37,395 nt of DNA. Origin: Pseudomonas fluorescens. Lineage in GTDB: Bacteria > Pseudomonadota > Gammaproteobacteria > Pseudomonadales > Pseudomonadaceae. Shown here piece by piece: positions 1-7,570 of the stretch. Below the pieces are notes generated by a model. That model saw only the letters and a program-made list of their open reading frames with translations, was not told the DNA's origin and made no database searches. The stretch is taken from NCBI RefSeq assembly GCF_902497895.1, contig NZ_CABVHQ010000058.1, positions 1-37,395 on the forward strand. Reading direction: 5' to 3'. Numbering within the stretch: the stretch's first letter is position 1; each line of letters starts with the position of its first letter. Made by a program: the position numbers and the translations under genes.

Positions 1-115
1 CACTCCGGCTCTTTTCCAAAGTGACCCGCCATAAGAGCGGAACCCTCAGCAGCCTTTACCGAAAAAACGGATATGCACACATAACCCTTGCCCGCAAAAA
101 CACCATTCATCCCAA

Positions 116-181
116 AGCGATACAAAAACACATGCGACACGTTATTTTGTGTTTGATATTAATTTCTGTATCGCTTATAAA
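116..181 (+). promoter_or_regulatory. paaA promoter with flanking perfect inverted-repeat operator
   Basis: A sigma70-type promoter is visible: TTGATA at 153-158, a 17-bp spacer, then TATAAA at 176-181 (five of six consensus bases in each box). The predicted transcript start near 188 leaves a leader of about 36 nt before the paaA ATG. A perfect 9-bp inverted repeat, AGCGATACA (116-124) and TGTATCGCT (167-175), encloses the -35 box, and its right arm abuts the -10. The centres of the arms are 51 bp apart, about five helical turns. Phenylacetate operons are classically repressed by PaaX, which senses phenylacetyl-CoA, so a PaaX-type operator is the natural reading. The arms do not match the E. 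coli PaaX site, so the identity of the regulator is inference. Confidence 0.6.
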
Positions 182-223
182 GTTCTCCATGCCTTCGAAC
201 AGATTCATGGCGGGAGATACCAC

Positions 224-1213
224 ATGTACGCACAGCTTGTAGAAACCGGAGTTAAGCGCATCAAGGACCTGTCGGAGATGTCCGAACAAGAGCGCACCTT
301 CCAGGAAAAAATCGATTCAGAAATCAAGATCGAAGCCAAGAACTGGATGCCAGATGCCTATCGGCAAACCCTGATTCGGCAAATCTCCCAGCATGCCCAC
401 TCGGAAATCGTCGGCATGCTGCCCGAAGGCAACTGGGTCACCCGTGCGCCCTCGCTCAAACGCAAACTGCAACTGATGGCGAAGATCCAGGACGAAGCCG
501 GTCATGGCCTGTATCTGTACAGCGCCATGGAAACCCTCGGTGCCGACCGCGATGAAGAAATCGCCAAGCTGCACAGCGGCAAAGCCAAGTACTCGAGCAT
601 CTTCAACTACCCGACGCTGAACTGGGCCGACATGGGCGCGGTGGGCTGGCTGGTGGATGGTGCGGCGATCGTCAACCAGGTGGTGCTGCAGCGCACCTCC
701 TATGGCCCCTACTCCCGGGCCATGGTGCGGATCTGCAAGGAAGAGAGCTTCCACCAGCGCCAGGGCTACGAAATCCTCCTGACGATGATGCGGCATGGCA
801 ATCAGGCGCAAAAAGACATGGTCCAGGACGCGATCGACCGCCTCTGGTGGCCGGCGCTGATGATGTTCGGGCCAAGCGATGAACACTCGCCCAACAGCGC
901 CCAATCCATGGCCTGGAAAATCAAGCGCCAGAGCAACGACGAACTGCGCCAGCGCTTCATCGACCAGACCATCCCGCAACTCGAACTGCTGGGCTGCACC
1001 TGCCCGGATCCGGAGCTGACGTGGAACGCCGAACGCGGCCACTACGACTTCGGCGAGATCCAGTGGAACGAATTCTACGAAGTGCTCAAGGGCAACGGCC
1101 CGTGCAACCAGGAACGTGTCGCCACTCGCCGCAAAGCCATTGAAGACGGCGCCTGGGTCCGCGAAGCCGCGGTCGCCCACGCCCGCAAAAAACCAAACAA
1201 GAACGCCGCCTGA
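224..1213 (+). CDS. paaA: 1,2-phenylacetyl-CoA epoxidase, catalytic subunit PaaA
   Basis: Catalytic diiron subunit of the PaaABC(D)E multicomponent monooxygenase, which epoxidises the ring of phenylacetyl-CoA in the cytoplasm. The protein has 329 residues. The ferritin-like diiron ligands are visible as Glu61, the pair Glu91/His94 (motif DEAGH) and Glu174/His177 (motif EESFH), equivalent to E. coli Glu42, Glu72/His75 and Glu155/His158 with a constant offset of 19. The frame is open upstream to 149, but the ATG at 224 is preferred: GGGAGA lies at 212-217 and the predicted promoter lies between the two starts. It is the first gene of the paa block and is followed after 154 nt, containing a REPIN, by paaB. 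Confidence 0.96.
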   Translation: MYAQLVETGVKRIKDLSEMSEQERTFQEKIDSEIKIEAKNWMPDAYRQTLIRQISQHAHSEIVGMLPEGNWVTRAPSLKRKLQLMAKIQDEAGHGLYLYSAMETLGADRDEEIAKLHSGKAKYSSIFNYPTLNWADMGAVGWLVDGAAIVNQVVLQRTSYGPYSRAMVRICKEESFHQRQGYEILLTMMRHGNQAQKDMVQDAIDRLWWPALMMFGPSDEHSPNSAQSMAWKIKRQSNDELRQRFIDQTIPQLELLGCTCPDPELTWNAERGHYDFGEIQWNEFYEVLKGNGPCNQERVATRRKAIEDGAWVREAAVAHARKKPNKNAA

Positions 1214-1230
1214 ATCGCACACCGGTAAAC

Positions 1231-1324
1231 CCTGTAGGAGCTGCCGAAGGCTGCGATCTTTTGATTTTGATCTTCGGCGACCTGATGCCGCCAAAAGATC
1301 GCAGGCTACGCCAGCTCCTACAGG
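1231..1324. repeat. REPIN, family I (TGTAGGAGCTGCCG type)
   Basis: Two inverted REP arms face each other: CCTGTAGGAGCTGCCGAAGG at 1231-1250 and its near reverse complement ending CAGCTCCTACAGG at 1324. The AAAAGATCGCAG tails point inwards. The loop has a short TTGATTTTGATC stretch, a minimal version of the GATC-based microsatellite seen in the related element near 9.7 kb. It separates paaA from paaB inside the operon, so it could attenuate or stabilise the transcript. Confidence 0.85.
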
Positions 1325-1367
1325 AGCCGCCCGCCAGCACTAAACGAACTGATGTGGAGTAAACATT

Positions 1368-1649
1368 ATGTCCGACTGGACCCTCTTCGAAGTCTTCGTG
1401 CGCAGCAAGCACGGCCTCAACCACAAGCATGTCGGCAGCGTGCATGCCGCCGACACCGCCATGGCCATCGAGAACGCTCGCGAGCTCTACACCCGGCGCA
1501 GCGAAGGCGTGAGCCTGTGGGTGGTGCCGTCGGCACTGATCACCGCCTCTTCGCCGGATGAAAAAGACCCGCTGTTCGATCCGGCGCACGACAAGGTTTA
1601 TCGCCACGCCAGCTTCTACGAGCTGCCGGCCGAAGTCGGGCACATGTGA
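1368..1649 (+). CDS. paaB: 1,2-phenylacetyl-CoA epoxidase subunit PaaB
   Basis: Small 93-residue subunit of the phenylacetyl-CoA epoxidase, thought to bridge PaaAC units in the complex. The N-terminus (MSDWTLFEVFVRSKHGLNHK), a central run of small residues and the VYRHASFYELP region near the C-terminus are characteristic of PaaB, and the length matches the family. The ATG at 1368 is preceded by TGGAG at 1354-1358. The stop is 8 nt before the paaC ATG, and the SD of paaC (GTGAGG, 1646-1651) overlaps the paaB stop, so translation is probably coupled. Confidence 0.95.
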   Translation: MSDWTLFEVFVRSKHGLNHKHVGSVHAADTAMAIENARELYTRRSEGVSLWVVPSALITASSPDEKDPLFDPAHDKVYRHASFYELPAEVGHM

Positions 1650-1657
1650 GGTCGACC

Positions 1658-2422
1658 ATGAATAATAATAAGACTGACCTGATCGAATACCTGCTGCGCC
1701 TGGGAGACAGCGCCCTGATCCAGGGCCAGCGCCTGTGCCAATGGTGCGGCCATGCCCCGGCATTGGAAGAAGAGCTGGCACTGATGAACGTCGGCCTCGA
1801 CCTGGTGGGCCAGGCGCGCAACTGGCTGGACTACGCCGCCGAACTGCTGGAGGACGGCCGCGACGCCGACCACCTGGCGTTCCGCCGTGACGAGCGGGCC
1901 TATCGCAATCTGCTGCTGGTGGAACAACCGAACGGTGATTACGCGGTAACCATCCTCAAGCAATTTCTCTACGACGCCTGGCACCTGCAAGTGCTCAGCG
2001 GCCTGAGCCAGTCCAGCGACGAGCGTATCGCCGGGATCGCCGCCAAGGCAGTGAAAGAAGTGACCTATCACCTGCGCCGCTCCAGCGAGTGGGTCGAGCG
2101 CCTGGGCGACGGCACCGAGGAAAGCCACCAGCGCATGCTCGCGGCCATCCCCGAAGTCTGGCGCTTCACCCTCGAGCTGGTGACCGCCGATGACAGCGAA
2201 CAGCGCCTGTGCGCCGCTGGCATCACCCCGGACGCCGCGCAAGTAGCGGCTGCCTGGCAAGCCAGGGTCAGCGATATTTTCGCCAGCGCCACCCTGCCCT
2301 TGCCCGCTACGCCGAGCTACTTCTACCTGAATGCCCGCAGTGGTTTGCACACTGAACACCTGGGCATTCTGCTGGCCGAAATGCAATCACTGCCACGAGC
2401 GTACCCCGATGCGACCTGGTGA
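1658..2422 (+). CDS. paaC: 1,2-phenylacetyl-CoA epoxidase structural subunit PaaC
   Basis: Structural partner of PaaA in the epoxidase: the same ferritin-like fold but without the full diiron ligand set. The protein has 254 residues, typical of the family. Recognisable segments are the N-terminal LIEYLLRLGDSALIQGQRL, LALMNVGLDLVGQARNWL and KAVKEVTYHLRRSSEWVERL. The frame is also open from a GTG at 1646 that overlaps the paaB stop. The ATG at 1658 is preferred because GTGAGG at 1646-1651 then serves as its ribosome-binding site. The 3' end overlaps the start of paaD by 14 nt. Confidence 0.95.
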   Translation: MNNNKTDLIEYLLRLGDSALIQGQRLCQWCGHAPALEEELALMNVGLDLVGQARNWLDYAAELLEDGRDADHLAFRRDERAYRNLLLVEQPNGDYAVTILKQFLYDAWHLQVLSGLSQSSDERIAGIAAKAVKEVTYHLRRSSEWVERLGDGTEESHQRMLAAIPEVWRFTLELVTADDSEQRLCAAGITPDAAQVAAAWQARVSDIFASATLPLPATPSYFYLNARSGLHTEHLGILLAEMQSLPRAYPDATW

Positions 2423-2942
2423 GCTGATCGCCAGCGACCGGGGCGCACGGGCGGCTCAACCGACCGACCTGGCCGCCGCCTGGGCGACCTTGGCGCACGT
2501 CATGGACCCGGAAGTGCCGGTGGTCAGCGTGGTCGATCTGGGCATCGTTCGCGATCTCGATTGGCAAGCCGGGCATCTGCATGTGGTGGTCACCCCGACC
2601 TACTCCGGCTGCCCGGCTACCGAAGTGATCGAAAGCGATATCCGCGAGGCGCTGGAACTCGCCGGTTTCAAGGCGCCGCTGCTGGAGCGCAAATTGACCC
2701 CGGCCTGGACCACCGACTGGATCAGTGACATCGGCCGCGCGCGCCTGCGCGCCTACGGCATTGCCCCGCCCAACAGCAGTAGCAGCAAACGCAGCCTGCT
2801 CGGTGAAAGCACCAGCGTCGTCTGCCCGCAATGCGCCAGCGCGCACACCGAAGTGCTCAGCGAGTTTGGTTCCACCGCGTGCAAGGCGCTGTACCGCTGC
2901 CGCGACTGCCTGGAACCGTTCGACTATTTCAAGTGCATCTGA
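2409..2942 (+). CDS. paaD: phenylacetate epoxidase maturation protein PaaD (MIP18/DUF59 family)
   Basis: PaaD belongs to the MIP18/DUF59 family of iron-sulfur assembly proteins and is needed for a functional epoxidase, probably maturing the PaaE cluster. The 177 residues show the N-terminal DUF59 core (DPEVPVVSVVDLGIVRDL, then TYSGCPATEVIE with the conserved Cys68) and a C-terminal cysteine-rich zinc-ribbon-like part: Cys139/Cys142, Cys158, Cys164/Cys167 and Cys176. The frame is open upstream to 2331, but the ATG at 2409 gives the family-typical N-terminus (about 30 residues before DPEVP) and a 14-nt overlap with paaC, consistent with coupling. Confidence 0.93.
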   Translation: MRPGELIASDRGARAAQPTDLAAAWATLAHVMDPEVPVVSVVDLGIVRDLDWQAGHLHVVVTPTYSGCPATEVIESDIREALELAGFKAPLLERKLTPAWTTDWISDIGRARLRAYGIAPPNSSSSKRSLLGESTSVVCPQCASAHTEVLSEFGSTACKALYRCRDCLEPFDYFKCI

Positions 2943-2975
2943 GCGGCCACCCGCCGACTTGGTTGGAGAACAATA

Positions 2976-4052
2976 ATGAGCAAATTCCACAGCCTGACCA
3001 TCAAGGATGTGCGCAGCGAAACCCGTGATGCGGTGTCCATCGCCTTCGAGATTCCGCAGCACCTGCAGGACAGTTTTCATTTCACCCAGGGCCAGCACCT
3101 GGTGATGCGCACCCAGCTGGATGGCGAAGAAGTCCGCCGCTCCTACTCGATCTGCACCGGGGTCAACGACGGTGAACTGCGCATCGCCATCAAGCGGGTG
3201 GCCGGCGGGCGTTTTTCGGCGTTTGCCAATGAACAATTGCAGGCCGGGCACAGCCTTGAAGTCATGCCGCCAGCCGGGCACTTTCATGTCGAACTCGACC
3301 CGGCCCGCCATGGCAATTACCTGGCGGTCGCCGCCGGCAGCGGCATCACGCCGATTCTGTCGATCATCAAGACCACCCTTGAAAACGAACCCCACAGCCG
3401 GGTCACGCTGCTGTATGGCAACCGTTCCAGCTCCGGTGCGCTGTTTCGCGAGCAGCTGGAAGACCTGAAAAATCGCTACCTGCAACGTTTGAATCTGATC
3501 TTTGTATTCAGCCGCGAGCTGCAGGATGTCGACCTGTACAACGGCCGGATCAACGCCGAGAAATGCGAACAACTGTTCTCCCGCTGGCTCGACGTCAAAG
3601 CCCTCGACGCGGCATTTATCTGCGGCCCGCAGGAGATGACCGAAACCGTGTGCGACAGCCTCAAAGCCAAAGGCATGCCGGCTGAACGCATCCATTTCGA
3701 ACTGTTCGCCGTCGCCGGCAGCCCGCAAAAACGCCAGGCTCGCGAAGCGGCCCGGCAGGTGGATGCGGCGGTCAGCCAGATCACCGTGATCAGCGATGGC
3801 CGCGCCCTGGCCTTCGACCTGCCCCGCAACAGCTTGAGCATCCTCGATGCCGGCAACGCCCAGGGCGCCGAACTGCCCTACTCGTGCAAGGCCGGCGTCT
3901 GCTCGACCTGCAAATGCAAGGTCATCGAAGGCGAAGTTGAAATGGACAGCAACCACGCCCTGGAAGACTACGAAGTGGCCGCCGGCTATGTGCTGTCGTG
4001 CCAGGCGTTTCCGGTGAGCGACAAGGTGGTGCTGGATTTTGATCAGCTTTGA
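2976..4052 (+). CDS. paaE: 1,2-phenylacetyl-CoA epoxidase reductase subunit PaaE
   Basis: NADPH-dependent reductase that passes electrons to the PaaA diiron site. The 358 residues carry an N-terminal FAD-binding domain (RRSYSICTG), a central NAD(P)H-binding domain (GSGITPILSI; CGPQEMTE) and a C-terminal plant-type [2Fe-2S] ferredoxin domain. The cluster ligands are visible at Cys304, Cys309, Cys312 and Cys342. The ATG is preceded by TTGGAGAA with a suitable gap. The gene is followed by a family II REPIN, which separates the epoxidase genes from the transport genes. Confidence 0.95.
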   Translation: MSKFHSLTIKDVRSETRDAVSIAFEIPQHLQDSFHFTQGQHLVMRTQLDGEEVRRSYSICTGVNDGELRIAIKRVAGGRFSAFANEQLQAGHSLEVMPPAGHFHVELDPARHGNYLAVAAGSGITPILSIIKTTLENEPHSRVTLLYGNRSSSGALFREQLEDLKNRYLQRLNLIFVFSRELQDVDLYNGRINAEKCEQLFSRWLDVKALDAAFICGPQEMTETVCDSLKAKGMPAERIHFELFAVAGSPQKRQAREAARQVDAAVSQITVISDGRALAFDLPRNSLSILDAGNAQGAELPYSCKAGVCSTCKCKVIEGEVEMDSNHALEDYEVAAGYVLSCQAFPVSDKVVLDFDQL

Positions 4053-4071
4053 ACCCACTCGTAACGCGATC

Positions 4072-4204
4072 CGTCGCAGCTGGCGAAGCCTGCGTTCGGC
4101 CGCGCAGCGGTCGTGAAATCAGGCGATGCGGTGCTTGAGAAGGACCGCGCACACAGGTTTTACGACCGCTGCGCGGCCGGACGCAGCCTCCGGCAGCTGC
4201 TACG
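4072..4204. repeat. REPIN, family II (GCAGCTGCCGAG type), diverged copy
   Basis: Two inverted arms, beginning CGTCGCAGCTGGCGAAGCC on the left and ending CCGGCAGCTGCTACG on the right, enclose inner palindromic parts built on GGCCGCGCAGCGGTCGT. The copy is more diverged than those at 22 kb and 36 kb. It lies between paaE and the DUF485 gene. Confidence 0.75.
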
Positions 4205-4274
4205 GGAATGTGCGGAGCCAGAAATTCCTTCACCCGTTTCACCCCACAACAAAAACAACAAAAGCGAGCGCCCC

Positions 4275-4583
4275 ATGACTCCACAAGACATAGAGCACAT
4301 CAGCCAACACCCGGACTTCATCCAGTTGGTCCGCCGTAAACAGAACCTGTACTGGTCACTGAGCCTGGCCATGCTGGTGATCTACTACGGCTTCGTATTG
4401 CTGGTGGCATTTTCTCCCGGCACCCTCGGCCAGTCCCTCAGTGGTGGAGTGACCACGGTGGGCATGCTGGTGGGTGTGGTGATCGTTCTCCTCGCCTTCG
4501 CCCTGACCGGTTTCTATGTCTATCGCGCCAATAACGTGATCGATCCGCTCAACGAAAAACTCAAGCTGGAGTGCGCACAATGA
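4275..4583 (+). CDS. DUF485 inner-membrane protein linked to the paaL permease
   Basis: A 102-residue DUF485 protein with two predicted membrane helices, around residues 26-48 (YWSLSLAMLVIYYGFVLLV) and 60-84 (VGMLVGVVIVLLAFALTGF), and short charged ends. DUF485 genes are regularly found directly upstream of ActP-type monocarboxylate:sodium symporters and probably encode a small accessory subunit. Here the stop overlaps the paaL start (ATGA at 4580-4583), which implies coupled translation. The frame is open upstream to 4113 through the REPIN. The ATG at 4275 is chosen because the upstream extension is repeat sequence. Confidence 0.88.
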   Translation: MTPQDIEHISQHPDFIQLVRRKQNLYWSLSLAMLVIYYGFVLLVAFSPGTLGQSLSGGVTTVGMLVGVVIVLLAFALTGFYVYRANNVIDPLNEKLKLECAQ

Positions 4584-6223
4584 AGCGGCTTCTGGCGTTG
4601 TTCCTGCCTCTGGCATTTACCGCTGACTTCGCGTTCGCCGCCGACGGTGCTTCCCGCCCGTTGAACTGGACCGCGATCAGCATGTTCCTGGTGTTCGTGC
4701 TGTTTACCCTGGGGATTACGCGCTGGGCTTCGTTGCGCACCCGTTCCGCCAGTGATTTCTACACTGCTGGCGGTGGCATGACCGGCTTCCAGAACGGCCT
4801 GGCGATTGCCGGCGACATGATTTCCGCGGCGTCCTTCCTCGGCATCTCGGCCATGATGTTCCTCAATGGCTACGACGGTTTGCTCTACGCCCTGGGCGTA
4901 TTGGCCGGCTGGCCAATTATTCTGTTCCTGATCGCCGAGCGCCTGCGCAACCTGGGCAAATACACCTTCGCCGACGTGGTCTCCTATCGCCTTGAACAAA
5001 CCCCGGTGCGCCTGACCTCGGCCTTCGGCACCTTGACCGTGGCGCTGATGTACCTGGTGGCGCAGATGGTCGGTGCCGGCAAGCTGATCGAGTTGCTGTT
5101 CGGCATCGACTATCTCTACGCGGTGATGCTGGTCGGCGTGCTGATGGTGTTCTACGTGACCTTCGGCGGCATGCTCGCAACCACCTGGGTGCAGATCATC
5201 AAGGCAGTAATGCTGCTGTTCGGCACCACCTTCATGGCCTTTATGGTGCTCAAGCATTTCGGTTTCAGCACTGAAGCGATGTTCGCCGGCGCCAGCGCCG
5301 TGCATGCCAAGGGCAACGCGATCATGGCACCGGGTGGTTTGCTGTCGAACCCGATCGACGCGATCTCTCTCGGGCTCGGCATGATGTTCGGTACTGCCGG
5401 TCTGCCGCACATCCTGATGCGCTTTTTCACTGTCAGCAACGCCAAGGAAGCCCGCAAAAGCGTGTTCTACGCCACCGGCTTTATCGGCTACTTCTACTTG
5501 CTGCTGATCATTGTCGGCTTCGGCGCGATTGTCATGGTCGGCACCGATCCGGCATTCCGCGATGCCAACGGCGCGATCATCGGTGGCGGCAACATGATCG
5601 CCGTGCACCTGGCCCAGGCGGTCGGCGGCAACCTGTTCCTCGGCTTCATCTCGGCCGTGGCCTTCGCCACCATTCTCGCGGTGGTCGCCGGGTTGGCGCT
5701 GTCCGGTGCCTCGGCGGTGTCCCACGACCTGTATGCCTGTGTGATGCGCAAGGGTCAGGCCACCGAGAAGCAGGAAATCCGCGTATCGCGAATTGCCACG
5801 CTGTGCATCGGGGTGCTGGCGATCATTCTCGGCCTGCTGTTCGAGTCGCAGAACATTGCTTTCCTCTCCGGCCTGGTGCTGGCCATCGCCGCCTCGGTGA
5901 ATTTCCCGGTGCTGTTCCTCTCAATGTACTGGAAAGGCCTGACCACCCGTGGCGCGGTCACCGGCAGCCTGGCCGGGCTGGGTTCGGCGATCGTGTTGCT
6001 GATCCTGAGTCCGGCAGTGTGGGTCAACGTGCTGCATCACGACAAAGCACTGTTCCCCTACTCCAACCCGGCGCTGTTCTCCATGAGCCTGGCCTTCTTC
6101 AGCGCCTGGGTGTTTTCCGTCACCGATACCTCGCCCCGTGCAGCACTGGAGCGCGGCCGGTACCTGGCGCAGTTCATCCGTTCGATGACCGGGATTGGTG
6201 CCTCCGGCGCCAGCAAACACTAA
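4580..6223 (+). CDS. paaL: phenylacetate permease, sodium:solute symporter family (ActP-like)
   Basis: Probable inner-membrane symporter that imports phenylacetate. It has 547 residues: an N-terminal signal-like segment ending near FAFAADG, then about 13 hydrophobic segments typical of the SSS family. SSS hallmarks include DFYTAGGGMTGFQNGLAIAGDMISAASFLG near residues 50-80 and GLGMMFGTAGLPHILMRFFTV near 270. Family membership is clear and resembles acetate permease ActP. The substrate is inferred from the position between the epoxidase genes and the porin and paaZ. The start at 4580 overlaps the DUF485 stop; the in-frame GTG at 4571 is less likely. Confidence 0.9.
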   Translation: MKRLLALFLPLAFTADFAFAADGASRPLNWTAISMFLVFVLFTLGITRWASLRTRSASDFYTAGGGMTGFQNGLAIAGDMISAASFLGISAMMFLNGYDGLLYALGVLAGWPIILFLIAERLRNLGKYTFADVVSYRLEQTPVRLTSAFGTLTVALMYLVAQMVGAGKLIELLFGIDYLYAVMLVGVLMVFYVTFGGMLATTWVQIIKAVMLLFGTTFMAFMVLKHFGFSTEAMFAGASAVHAKGNAIMAPGGLLSNPIDAISLGLGMMFGTAGLPHILMRFFTVSNAKEARKSVFYATGFIGYFYLLLIIVGFGAIVMVGTDPAFRDANGAIIGGGNMIAVHLAQAVGGNLFLGFISAVAFATILAVVAGLALSGASAVSHDLYACVMRKGQATEKQEIRVSRIATLCIGVLAIILGLLFESQNIAFLSGLVLAIAASVNFPVLFLSMYWKGLTTRGAVTGSLAGLGSAIVLLILSPAVWVNVLHHDKALFPYSNPALFSMSLAFFSAWVFSVTDTSPRAALERGRYLAQFIRSMTGIGASGASKH

Positions 6224-6257
6224 GCAATGCTCGATCTGATGTCAGGGAATAAAAACA

Positions 6258-7511
6258 ATGAACCCCGCTCGTATCGCACCACACAAATCGCTGTTGTCGT
6301 TAATGGCGCTGTTGAGTCTGCCGATGGTCGCGCCCAGCGCCATGGCCGACTTCATCAGCGACAGCAAGGCGCGGATTGAAATGCGCAACCACTACCTGAA
6401 CCGCGACTTCCGTCAGGACAACGCCGCGCAATCCAAGGCTGAAGAATGGGCTCAGGGCTTCACCGCGCGCATCGAATCCGGCTACACCGACGGTATGTTC
6501 GGCTTGGGTCTCGATGCCTTGGGCGAACTGGGTCTGAAGCTTGATTCCAGCCCCGACCGTCGCGGCACCGGCCTGTTGCCTTATGGACCGCAAAGCCATG
6601 AGCCAGCTGACGAGTACAGTGAACTGGGGCTGACCGGCAAGCTGCGGGTCTCGAAAAGCGTTATGAAGCTCGGCACCCTGCAACCGCTGCTGCCGGTGGT
6701 GGTCTACAACGACACCCGCCTGCTCGGCTCGACCTTTCAGGGTGGCTTGCTGACCAGCCAGGAAATCAGCGGCCTGACCGTGAATGCCGGGCGCCTGACC
6801 AAGGCCAATCTGCGGGATTCCTCCAGCCGTGACGATATCGGCTACGGCGCCGCCAGCAGTGATGGCTTCGACTTTGCTGGCGGCAGCTACGCCTTCAGCC
6901 CGCAGCTGAGCCTGAGTTACTACTACGGCGAGCTCGAGCAGGTCTATCGCCAGCAGTTCGCCGGTCTGGTGCACACCCAGCCCCTGGGCGCGGGTTTCAG
7001 CCTGCGCAGCGACCTGCGTTACTTCGACAGCCGTGGCGACGGCGCCGAGCGCGCCGGACGGATCGACAACCGCAACCTCAACGGCATGTTCACCCTGGCC
7101 CACGGCGCCCACAAAGTCAGCGCCAGCTACCAGCAACTGTCCGGCGACAGCGCTTTTCCGTTCCTCAACGGCGGCGACCCGTACGTGGTCAACCTGGTCA
7201 CTTTCAACACCTACACCCGCGCCGACGAAGACTCCTGGCAACTGCGTTACGACTACGACTTCGTCGCCCTGGGCGTGCCCGGCCTGACGTTCATGACCCG
7301 CTACACCGATGGACGTCACGTCAAGGCCGCCAATGTCGACAACGGCACCGAGTGGGAACGCGACACCGATATCACCTACGTGATCCAGAGCGGTGCCTTC
7401 AAGGACGTCAGCCTTCGCTGGCGCAACGTGACGTTCCGCTCTGGCAATGGCTTGACGACCGCCGTCGATGAAAACCGACTGATCCTCGGTTACACCCTGG
7501 CGCTTTGGTAA
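6258..7511 (+). CDS. phaK: OprD-family outer-membrane porin, phenylacetate-associated (PhaK type)
   Basis: Substrate-specific outer-membrane channel of the OprD/OpdK family, 417 residues. The signal peptide is clear, with likely cleavage after Ala30 (PSAMA, then DFISD). The mature start (DFISDSKARIEMRNHYLNRDFR) is the standard OprD-family opening, followed by alternating beta-strand segments and the terminal ILGYTLALW. The gene follows paaL by 34 nt and precedes paaZ, the position of the phenylacetate porin PhaK of P. putida, so phenylacetate entry is the likely role. The symbol rests on context; an Opd-type name would also fit. Confidence 0.88.
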   Translation: MNPARIAPHKSLLSLMALLSLPMVAPSAMADFISDSKARIEMRNHYLNRDFRQDNAAQSKAEEWAQGFTARIESGYTDGMFGLGLDALGELGLKLDSSPDRRGTGLLPYGPQSHEPADEYSELGLTGKLRVSKSVMKLGTLQPLLPVVVYNDTRLLGSTFQGGLLTSQEISGLTVNAGRLTKANLRDSSSRDDIGYGAASSDGFDFAGGSYAFSPQLSLSYYYGELEQVYRQQFAGLVHTQPLGAGFSLRSDLRYFDSRGDGAERAGRIDNRNLNGMFTLAHGAHKVSASYQQLSGDSAFPFLNGGDPYVVNLVTFNTYTRADEDSWQLRYDYDFVALGVPGLTFMTRYTDGRHVKAANVDNGTEWERDTDITYVIQSGAFKDVSLRWRNVTFRSGNGLTTAVDENRLILGYTLALW

Positions 7512-7570
7512 TCCCTGATCGGCGCGGATTTCACCGCGCCGGCACACTTCATAACCCGGAGGAAATCGTG

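Noticed and set aside
149..223. 25-residue N-terminal extension of PaaA
   Set aside because: It would start upstream of or inside the predicted promoter and has no SD; the ATG at 224 aligns with family lengths.
2307..4058. 583-aa - strand ORF opposite paaD and paaE
   Set aside because: High-GC shadow of well-supported genes; no start signal and no domain pattern.
4520..5725. 401-aa His/Gln/Glu-rich - strand ORF opposite paaL
   Set aside because: Antisense of membrane-helix codons in paaL gives the odd composition; not a gene.
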